Source of the DNA: Cephalotrichum gorgonifer
Lineage: Eukaryota > Ascomycota > Sordariomycetes > Microascales > Microascaceae
Direction of reading: 5' to 3'
Assembly (NCBI GenBank): GCA_900312665.1
Contig: ONZQ02000013.1
Location: 496,001-560,000 of the forward strand
DNA length: 64,000 nucleotides
Shown piece after piece: positions 33,287-41,589 of the stretch. Position numbers and translations under genes: made by a program. The number at the start of each line of letters is the position of its first letter. The first letter of the stretch is position 1. The notes under the pieces are model-generated. The model was not told the origin of the DNA. It saw only the letters and a program-made list of their open reading frames with translations, and did no database searches.

Positions 33287-34225
33287 TCAAATCTTCTCAT
33301 TTTTGAGTTCATTCTCCGTCCAGTCCCACAGCTTCCTGGCTAAAGCACTATCGTTTGTGAGCGGCTTGCCCAGGCCAGTCCTGCCAATCGGCTCATAGTA
33401 TGTGCCCGACACGACGTCCTTGGAGGTCGAGGCCCACAGCTGGTTGAGGGTTCCGGTTGGAACATCGACGGCGATGAAATACGCGGTGATGTTCCAGGCA
33501 ATTCGCATGAGCCAGCTGTTGTCGTTCATCGTGTTGGACAAGTTGGTAGTCACAAGCCCGGCCTGCAGCGAGGAGACCGTGAGCCTGGGATTCCTCCGGG
33601 CCAGTTCCTTGGCGAAGAGAACATTGGCGAGCTTGCTCTGGCCGTACCGGGTGATTGTACCAATTCTTTCGGCCGGGTTCTTGAGCGTGTCGAACAAAAT
33701 TCCCTCCTTGGGGGCGTACTAGTGAGCCGAAGAGGCGAGGACAGTGACTCGGACGTCGGAGTTTGGTTCCTGGGCCGTCTTCGACAACGTAGGGAGGAGG
33801 AGCTTGGTGAGGAGAGCATGCCCCATGTGGTTCGTGCCGAACTGTATATCGTAACCGTCATTGGTTGTTCCGGCCGGGACTGACATGATGCCAGCGTTGA
33901 GAAGTAGGATGTCCAGCCGATCGGACTCCTGGTTGAAGGTCTTGGCCGCTTCGCGGATCGACGAAAAGGATCCTAGCTCCATCTGAAGGAACTTGATGGG
34001 AGGTGCATCAGGCACTGCTTGTCTAATGTCGTCGATTGCTTCCTGGGCCTTGGCCTTGCTGCGAGCCCCGAGCCAGATTTCCTTTGGCCCATGCTTGGAG
34101 AATTGGAGAATCGATTCCTTGCCAAGACCACTATTGCCACCGGTGACAAGGATAACCTTTCCTTTGAGGGACGGGATGTCCTCGTCCGGAACAAACTTGA
34201 CGCTCTTGCTGGCTGAAGACCCCAT
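33287..34225 (-). pseudogene. Short-chain dehydrogenase/reductase with one in-frame TAG
   Basis: A complete 312-codon SDR frame interrupted once, at codon 169 (33719-33721, TAG). Before it: TGGNSGLG at residues 28-35, NAG at 110-112, and the catalytic Ser in VLASSAH. After it, in the same frame: YAPKEGILFDTL, then the catalytic Y194-x3-K198 in RYGQSKLANVLF, and a normal C-terminus. It is the retinol-dehydrogenase/WW-oxidoreductase-like SDR branch common in fungi. No GT-AG intron can remove the TAG without deleting strand 5. A single C-to-T change from CAG would explain it. Either the gene is freshly inactivated, the stop is read through, or the base is a sequencing error. Truncation at 168 would remove the Tyr-Lys pair and so the activity. 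Confidence 0.8.
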
Positions 34226-34848
34226 GGTTATAGCTTGGGAGTGGCGGGCAGTTTTGTTGCACGTTTTGTTACACAGTTGTCGAGGGCTGCTAGCTGACTC
34301 GAAGGGAAAAGGGGAGCAGTTGGTGCGGGTTAGACCGTCTTAAATAAGGCTTCATTCAGCTCATGTTAGGTGGGCTAGGGCCATCCTGACATGTGAATAC
34401 TAGTGAGAACGGTAAGGGAGAAGTGACATAGACGAGACGGATGGGTGGCATAGGCGGAAGCCCGCCGACCCTATTTTCCATCTTAGTGGCTGGCTGTGGG
34501 TGGCAAGCCGTCTGTATAATTACACTAGGGAAACGGCGCGGCGGTAGACCCACATCTGGAATACCCCAGTTGGAAGGGGCCATGTATCCTCTGGTAGTTG
34601 CCTAGCGCCATTTGGTGGGCTAAAGAACGGAAGCTTAACGACGGCAGGGATGGAGACGCGGCCGCAACCGCCGCATGCCGCTCGGTCCTGGTAAGTCATG
34701 CAACGGCACGGAGTTAGGAAATCTCCTGTCAACTCCGACGCCGTGATTAATCGAACAATGGTCCAAGGAAGGTGGGACGCGCAAGAATAACACAAGATGG
34801 CTCAGAATAACGGCCGCTAACTCGTTAACACGGAACGCCACCGGCTCG
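34226..34848. other. Intergenic
   Basis: About 0.6 kb between the SDR start and the PARG 3' end; no gene. Confidence 0.5.
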
Positions 34849-35919
34849 CTAAACCTTTCTCCCCGACAGCACCCGGTCGAAGATTCCGAAATTACCCTCG
34901 CCCTTGGGGTCATAGACGGCAAACCAGACCTTCCTCCACCAGTTCCCCGAGAACTCGTCCTCCCTCATCACCTCGAGCCAGCAATGTGCGACATCCTCGG
35001 GCGGGTTATCGAAGACGCCGCAGCCGAGGGCACCAAGAACAAGGTTTGCATGGCCGTGCCTGGCCGCCATGCGCAGGGCCAGTCTCATCTTCCCCTTTGT
35101 CGCGTCGCGGTCGCGATCTTGCGCGAAGACGAGCTTGTCGGCGCTATGCCTCCGGAAGATGCGTATCTGAGGTTTGTTAAGGGCCGCGATGGTCAGGGCA
35201 CTGACGACGGGGAAGCCGGCCGGGTGGCCGGAATATAAGCGGTGGCCCGACGCCAGGTCGTCGCGTATGACAAGCACGTAGGGGCTATAGAGGCCCTCGT
35301 CCTTCGCCAGGGGGTAGTGGTGGTTGTTGCTGAGGCTCATGGCCAGAGACGAGCGGTAGCAGATGGCCTCCTCCTGCGCCATGGCGCCGTTGAGCCACCC
35401 CCCACCAGGGCTGCGGCTGTTGGCGAAGTTGACTACGGCAGGGCGCAGGGAGGCCGGAGGTAGATTGCCGTCGACGTTCTGAGCCGACTTCGACAGTTTT
35501 ATCGCGGCATTGAGCGTATCGTCGTTGATGACCTTTATCGTGGCAGGCTCCGGGTAGGACGGACAGGAATCCGGGTGCAGGCGGGTGAGAGAGTCTGGGG
35601 AATACTTGTCGCAGTGGCGGGCGAGCTTTTCCGTGCCAAGCTCGTGGAGGAGGTCTACCAGGACTTCGCACGTCTCCTGCGCGGTCTCCCTGAGCGCTCC
35701 CCTTTGTCCAGGGTCATGATGGCTTTGACTTGCAGCTCCCCAACGGAAGCTGTTTCTAGGATGGGAGCGGTTTCTATGATGCGAGGAGTTTCGATGATGT
35801 GAGGAGTTTCGACGATGCGAGGAGCTTCGGTGACGTGAGGTGTCTCGAGGGCGTGAGGAGTGACGCCTCTGGGCTGACGGTGGCCTTAACACGCCTAGTA
35901 TGAAATCCATAGGTGCCAT
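34849..35919 (-). CDS. Microbial-type poly(ADP-ribose) glycohydrolase (macrodomain fold)
   Basis: Intronless 356-residue protein. It should hydrolyse ADP-ribose chains or ADP-ribosyl groups from proteins or nucleic acids. The catalytic signature of bacterial/fungal-type PARG is present: VVNFANSRSPGGGWLNG with GGG at 172-174, followed by the QEE at 182-184 in GAMAQEEAICYRSSL; E183/E184 would be the catalytic acid pair. Later macrodomain pieces are VLVIRDD, HANLVLGALGCGVFDNPP and VWFAVYDP. The N-terminal 60 residues are a His/Arg/Ser-rich tandem array (SSHHRNSSHHRN) of likely disordered, basic character that could bind nucleic acid or guide nuclear import. About 1 kb away and divergent is a PARP-domain gene, suggesting an enzyme pair that writes and erases ADP-ribose marks. 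Confidence 0.9.
   Translation of the reverse strand: MAPMDFILGVLRPPSAQRRHSSRPRDTSRHRSSSHRRNSSHHRNSSHHRNRSHPRNSFRWGAASQSHHDPGQRGALRETAQETCEVLVDLLHELGTEKLARHCDKYSPDSLTRLHPDSCPSYPEPATIKVINDDTLNAAIKLSKSAQNVDGNLPPASLRPAVVNFANSRSPGGGWLNGAMAQEEAICYRSSLAMSLSNNHHYPLAKDEGLYSPYVLVIRDDLASGHRLYSGHPAGFPVVSALTIAALNKPQIRIFRRHSADKLVFAQDRDRDATKGKMRLALRMAARHGHANLVLGALGCGVFDNPPEDVAHCWLEVMREDEFSGNWWRKVWFAVYDPKGEGNFGIFDRVLSGRKV
35757..35868. repeat. Short tandem repeats inside the PARG N-terminus
   Basis: Imperfect units of about 18 bases built around TGATGTGAGGAGTTTCG follow one another and encode the SSHHRN-type His/Arg/Ser repeats. The array keeps the frame and may vary in copy number between strains. Confidence 0.65.
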
Positions 35920-36929
35920 CTCCGTACGGGTTGTTTAGGGACCCCAGATTATCCCCCTGTCGATGCGGGGGATCTAACTTAAGTTTCTAACTCATCTCAC
36001 GTGCTTGGCATGCTACACATTCCTGCCTAATTGGGCAAGTTTTGGGTGGTTTGAGTGCGCGCGCACTTGTGTAATACAGTCCGTGTGTACACATTTTATC
36101 ACATATCTGCCTCTTTGTGCCAATCAGGGTCTCCGCCCCCACGTTGCATTCCATCGCCCGCATTTAGCAAGTTCCATTCCAGCACGAGGCTCTGGTGAGG
36201 CTTGGCTTGGCTTCCTTCCCGCCCTGGATTAATCACTTGAGCCTGCGGTCTAGTGGAGCCACGAACGCACGAGTACGCGTGGATTGGGCAATGTGATGCC
36301 AGCCATCCAATCTCTAGGCAACGGCGCTGCCTCGAATGCCGAGTATACATTAATACTATTCCATATCTATATACAGGGGAGTTAATACGAAGCCCGTCCC
36401 TGTGGAGAAAAGGAAAGCACCGGTTACAGAGCCTGGTGGCGTGGACGGAAAGGAGGGGCGGAGCGGGGCAAAGCCTGGTGGTGAGAGGAAGCGAAGCAGG
36501 GATATCACACCTCACCATAGAGCCTCGTAGAGAGGGTGTAGGGTGTAGGGTGGTCGGTGGTCCAACGGATCTGCAGCTGCAGGAGTGACCGCCCCGTGAA
36601 AAAGAATTGGCTTCCACTAGCCAGCCTCAGTCGGTGCTGAGGTATGAGCGAGAACCAATTGCGTTGATTAGGTGGTACCGATGTCAATCTGAGTTTGTCT
36701 ATTTCACTTTTGTTTCCTTCCTTTGCCTGATCTGCCGTTCATTGGACCAAGCGCTGCTAAACCGCAAATCGTAGCCCCAGGCCGCCTACTTCCTACGGAT
36801 AGGGCCGTTCTCATTTATTCATCAATCATCCCCACTCATACCTAGTCATTGTTCTCTAACGCTAGACTTCCCCGCACGAGACTAGTTCTTGCCATACATG
36901 TATAGGCCCTGTGCGGCAGGGTCGCCAAC
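35920..36929. promoter_or_regulatory. Divergent intergenic region between PARG and PARP
   Basis: About 1 kb that must hold both promoters of the ADP-ribosylation pair. A GTGTAGGGTGTAGGGT direct repeat lies near 36536-36551. Short ORFs only. Confidence 0.45.
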
Positions 36930-37967
36930 ATGGTCCTGGTATGTTTGGTTGTTCATAGCTCCGCTCCTCCATAGCGCCTATTCTCACCCCGTTTTGGCAG
37001 CAAATGAAGCGGTTGAGCCGGAGAGATTCTCGGTACAAGCATCGTAAGTAAAATAGTGTCTATCCCCAGCATCGGTACCGAGTTAATGTAAACCGTACTG
37101 ATGGAAATCATTAGAGGAACAAAAGTTCTACGAGTCATGGCAACACCCCGACAAGACCGCCGAGGTGAAGTCAATATTCTACGTCGAGAAAGGCCATATC
37201 CGACGCACTTATCGTGGCAAACGCTTTAACGAGTACAAGTACGATGATCTAGACCCTTCCTGTGGGCTATTTTTTATCCGTAATGCTGATTCTCTCCGAT
37301 TACGAATAGGGGTAAGTGTAGATCTACTAGAGTCTACCATGGCACCCAACGTGCATGCCTCGTCGGGGACACAGGCGACTCTTTGAACCCTTGCACGAGG
37401 CTTGAATGCTACCTATGCCGCATTTTGTGGGAATCTTTCAAGGTTGAACGTGCAGGTGAGTGACTGCGCCGGCGCTGCGTCCCCGTAATGAAAGTGCACG
37501 TGTTGATTCATTTCCGCTCCAGCCCAAGGCGGCATGTTTGGGAAAGGGATTTACTCGACCCCTACATCTTCAAGTAAGGGACCTCCTGAAATCAACTTAT
37601 ACTATGAGTTGCCAGTCAGCCTAACTGACCCTGTGGGGCCTCAGAAGCGGATGTATACGCGAAGAATCACCACATCGCCTCGAACCTGCATGCTATCTTC
37701 ATTTGCCGCGTTGTGTACGGCAACACCGAGACCAAATACTACGCAGATAATACCATGACATGCCCATCCCCGGGATATGACTCTGTGGGTGGGGCCATAT
37801 TGGACATACCACGGCGCAGTCTAGCTAACAACTGGGTGCGGTAGGTCAAGGGTGCCACCCAGCAAAATGGCGGATCGCTCATGTACCCAGAAGTGGTGGT
37901 TTACCGCGATGATGCCATAATCCCGGTCGGACTGATTTTATACACCCGACAGGGATGGACGCCTTAG
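36930..37967 (+). CDS. Compact PARP-domain ADP-ribosyltransferase, seven exons
   Basis: Exons 36930-36938, 37001-37043, 37115-37238, 37331-37455, 37523-37573, 37645-37784 and 37845-37967 join in phase into 204 residues ending with TAG. The protein is little more than a PARP catalytic fold. H62 lies in VYHGTQRAC, Y111 in FGKGIYSTPTSSKAD and E180 in MYPEVVVYRDDA, giving the full H-Y-E triad used to bind NAD and, with Glu, to allow polymer-type transfer. Between H and Y lies C-x4-C-x2-C (C80, C85, C88), a feature I associate with fungal PARP-like proteins. There are no zinc-finger, WGR or BRCT domains. Start and exon 1 (three codons) are the weakest part; the 94-base intron 3 uses donor GTACGA. 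It is divergent from PARG. The target (protein or nucleic acid) is unknown. Confidence 0.8.
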
Positions 37968-39064
37968 GAGAGGCCAAAGCAGAAGTTGAATAGTATGCTG
38001 GGAATCTTACTTGAAGTAAGTAATAGAAGACTTGCCGTTGCAATGCAAGGGGAACGGTTCCTGAGAGACGGAGTTTGACGTGCTCGAAGACCTTGCTGAA
38101 TATGGGAGTCGAGATCTCCAGTATATTCGTGTACATGCCCACCAGCGCGGCGACAAATCCCCATTTCTTGGCGAAGTGGCTAAAGGCGCTTGAGATACGA
38201 TGCTGGCGACAATGTCCTACGGAAGCACTGTCCGGATATCGGTGCCAAGGAGCTCCTGGAGGTTGTAGGTGGTATCCCTAGTGTATTTCTGACTTGATGG
38301 CGTCAAGGTTTCCATTTCCGGGGGTGTAAACGGGGGCTTGGGAGCTTTATTTCGCGGTTCGCTAGTCCTTCTAGGTCATTCATAGCCTTGAGCGAAGTCT
38401 GTTGATCCTTCCCCACAATGCAGTGGTGGCCCCTATTCTGGGGAAACCGTGCAGATACCGACCAATACGAGTGTATCCTCGAGCTAGGACTTATATCAGG
38501 AGAAGTCCTATGGTCTAGAGGACCTATGCAGATACCAGCAAGACGAGGGTGCTCTCAAACTGGGACTTATATTGGCCCTCTCTCATACGAACCATTTGAA
38601 TGACCGAGTAGCTCACCCTATTCTTTCATCCTCGCCAGCTCGCGCTTACTCGCGTACTCATAGGAGACACAATAGAAAGTCCTCAATCCCGGCTACTGAC
38701 CTTCAAGAACAACAGCCCGGCCATGTAGGCTTCCTGTCACGGCTAACCGGAGGGCTGGCAGCCTGTGTCTGTGTATGGGTGCAGCTACACCCGCGCGCCT
38801 TTACAGGATAGGATACACATCCAGATCCAACATCAGCAAAGACCAGACGGCAGATACTCCGTGCCACAGGTCCGATGCCGTGAGTGGCAGGGGAATATAT
38901 AGAGCCAATCCCATGTTCAGGAGTGGAAAGCCATCCCTTGGGCACGGCACGCTTCAACCCTACAGCGACGGAATCCTCTCTCCACTTAGCTTCTCGCAGT
39001 GCCTTGTATCCCAGCCACGATTGGCCTCATCTCTTCCCTATTTCAACCCTGCGACTCAGCAGAC
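37968..39064. other. Intergenic, no gene seen
   Basis: About 1.1 kb between the PARP and kinase genes. No motif-bearing ORF. A TATATA element at about 38894-38899 precedes the kinase remnant. Confidence 0.5.
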
Positions 39065-40521
39065 ATGTCAGCGCCGCCCACACCACCATCGGAAATACAC
39101 TCGCACAAAGATTCGAGGTTTAAGCCCTCATTCGCTGCATGTGAACACCCAGATACCTACCGGCCCAGCGGCTATTGCCCTGTTGACTTAGGGGATGTTC
39201 TACAGGGCCGTTACCGCATCGTCAGAAAGCTCGGATATGGCTCAAGTGCAACCGTCTGGCTTGCTGAGGACACCGTGTAGGCCAGCGCGGCTTCTAGTTT
39301 GGCATGAAAAAGAGTGCTAATATGCACCAGGTCTCCAAATACCTACATCGCCCTGAAAATCCACACCGCTATTGTGGATGTGTCCAATGAACTGTCCATC
39401 CAGCAGCACCTTGCTGCTGCTTCGGCAAATCCCAACTCCGATTCAGTCCTCCTACTATCGGGTTCTTCCGTCATCGAGAGTCCTAACGGCAAGCATAGCA
39501 TTGGTGCTTCATCATGAAACCTATGGGCCCTGATATCAACGCCGTCCTGACCAAGTCTCCCGAGATCTACGATATACGCAACCCCCCCCAGCCGCCGTTT
39601 CCCTACACCACAAACTAGGCGGATTCTTCGAAACATCCTATTAGGACTGAGATTTCTGCACAAGAATAATATTGTTCACGGCGATTTGCAGCCAAGGAAC
39701 TTCTTGTTCTGTCTTCAACTTAGTCCAGGCTCCAGGAACTGGGAACAGAAGGCGCCGAAACAACAGGGCGTCCGGAAGCAACAGCTCTATCTTGTAGAAA
39801 GACTCGATGGGAAAATCGACAAGTGGGCCCCAAAATACCTGACTATTCCGAAGCCACTCGCCGAAGAGGAGGCTGGACATGACCAGGGGGATGTCAGGGT
39901 GGCGGACTTTGGCAGCGGTATATATTCCCTTATGCGCCCTGCCGTCCCCTCCCTTTCTGGCTAACATTAGTTTGATTCGAAGTGTTTTGGATTCATAAAC
40001 TCCCCGTATTCGTTGCGGCTCAGGCCTCTTTTAGGGCGCCGGAGTTGATTCTACGCGGCGACCTCGGCCCTGCTATTGACACCTGGAGCTTTGGGTGTCT
40101 CATGTTTGAGCTCCTCACCGAACTTCCCTTATTCGAGCTCTTTCCCGGTCTTGAGCGCAACACGGTCGACGACGAGCATCTTATATATATATCTGAAGCT
40201 ATCGGCTTACTGCCGGGGGACTTGATCGCCAAGTGGCCGAGGTACTCGAAATACTTCGGCCCGGGTGGGGAGCGACTGGATGCTCGACCCGTGGACTTTG
40301 ACACGCCCAAGATTGGCCGGGATTTACAAGAATACGCGAAAACGAGACCTAGAGACCCCCCGACGCCGGAGAGTCCCATGGAGGACAAGTTCCATAGGCG
40401 CAGACCGAAAGATATTGATGAGACAGAGGCTCAGCAGATTGCGTCTCTACTTGGAAACATGTCGAACCGCCCTTCTGCTGCAGACTTACTTTCACATCCA
40501 TAGTTCAAGATCGAACCTTGA
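39065..40521 (+). pseudogene. Broken SRPK-like serine/threonine kinase
   Basis: Exons 39065-39276, 39331-39917 and 39983-40521 carry a fungal SRPK-type kinase: YCPVDLGDVLQGRYRIVRKL, GYGSSATVWLAED (Gly loop), TYIALKIHTA (Lys), FLHKNNIVHGDLQPRNFL (catalytic loop with HGD for HRD), VADFGSG, SFRAPELILRGDLGPAIDTW and SFGCLMFELLT. Three lesions break it. AGCAT is tandemly duplicated at 39492-39501, shifting the frame. An extra base is needed or present in the C8 run at 39582-39589, shifting it again. In the terminal HPWF box the Trp codon is TAG (40501-40503). Removing one AGCAT and one C makes one continuous kinase. HGD in place of HRD occurs in related fungal SRPK-like proteins. The gene is on the same strand as the neighbouring PARP. 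Confidence 0.8.
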
Positions 40522-40890
40522 ACCCTTGATGTAGACATGTTCGGCACCGACCAGGGGCTGGGAGATTGGGATAGTTACTGGCATTCCCCGTATGTAGATG
40601 TAGGCACGGGTAGTTTTGTGTGCAAGAAGACTATATTAATTGTCTCTTCTCTTAAATAGCTACTACTGCCTAGATGTACGGCTTATAGGACCGACCAAAA
40701 AACAGATCACAAGTCATGCACCAGGGGGCCTCGAGCCACCCTGGCGCGGACCATGCTAACCATCGTGGACACAACCAAACCAAACTCTTCAATTCTTCTC
40801 CGGCGTGAAGTAAAGACCGGGTGATTCATGATGCAGACGATGGAGACATTCCGTAACTCGACTGAATGGCGGGCGAAGCTGGTTCCTTAC
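40522..40890. other. Intergenic
   Basis: Short spacer between the kinase remnant and the 3' end of the Egh16-like gene. Nothing seen. Confidence 0.5.
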
Positions 40891-41589
40891 TCACTCCAGG
40901 TGCTCCTTGATGGGGGTAGGCCTGGTAGCCCTCCTCGCACGTCGCACCCGGCGGGCCTCAGTGGCGTTCCCGCCAGCATTACCCGTGGCCATCTGGACGG
41001 GCACAACGCCACCGAACGGACCGGCGCGGGCGGGGTTCTGGCAGCGGACGAGACAGACATTGTCCTGCCCAGCGACGGAGCCCGTGCACTCCTGGTTGGC
41101 AGGGATGCTAGCGGTAAGGGGGAAGTCTGTCTCCTCGCCATCCCTGTCGCGGCCGTTACGGCCGGGGACGTTCTGAGTGACGGTGATTTCTTGCCACGAG
41201 GTAGCGGTGCCGTCGTCGTTGATCATGCAGGTATACGGGCCCGCGCCGTCGCCGTTGACCTGGTGGAGCGTCATGCTGACCTCTCCACCCGCGGTGACCT
41301 GGGGGAGGACATCGCCGGTCTCGTCCAAGATGTCCTGGGTGCCATTCTCGACGTCGTTGTCGCCTGCCCCGAGGGTCTCGCCGACGGTGTCGGCCGCGTT
41401 GCCCCGGAAGCGGGTGGTGTCCTGCTGGAAGGGGCGGCGGCGTGTCCCGTCGCGAGGAGTGGAAGTGTCAATGCCGAGGGCCATGCCCGAGCCTCCTGCG
41501 TCGCCGGTAGCGGAAATGATGGCGCCGTGGCCGGCAACCAGGTCGGCGGCGAGGACGATGCAGCTAATGAGAACGGCCTTGAGAGACAT
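40891..41589 (-). CDS. Secreted Egh16-like (GAS/MAS) protein
   Basis: Intronless 232-residue secreted protein. A signal peptide (MSLKAVLISCIVLAADLVAG) precedes HGAIISATGDAGGSGMALGI and STPRDGTRRRPFQQDTTRF, the conserved start of the Egh16-like family that includes appressorium-specific GAS/MAS proteins of rice blast. Further family text is PYTCMINDDGTATSWQEI and ASIPANQECTGSVAG with paired cysteines, and VRCQNPARAGPFGGVVPVQ. The C-terminus ends in an Arg-rich tail (RRVRRARRATR). Many members are expressed during host penetration; the molecular activity is unknown. If the signal is cut before H21 the mature protein starts with histidine, as in copper-dependent LPMO-type proteins; whether it binds copper is speculation. 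Confidence 0.9.
   Translation of the reverse strand: MSLKAVLISCIVLAADLVAGHGAIISATGDAGGSGMALGIDTSTPRDGTRRRPFQQDTTRFRGNAADTVGETLGAGDNDVENGTQDILDETGDVLPQVTAGGEVSMTLHQVNGDGAGPYTCMINDDGTATSWQEITVTQNVPGRNGRDRDGEETDFPLTASIPANQECTGSVAGQDNVCLVRCQNPARAGPFGGVVPVQMATGNAGGNATEARRVRRARRATRPTPIKEHLE

Noticed and set aside
37165..37386. Reading the PARP region as a single 73-codon ORF
   Set aside because: That frame runs through an intron; splicing at 37239 and 37330 gives the HGT motif and a continuous PARP fold.
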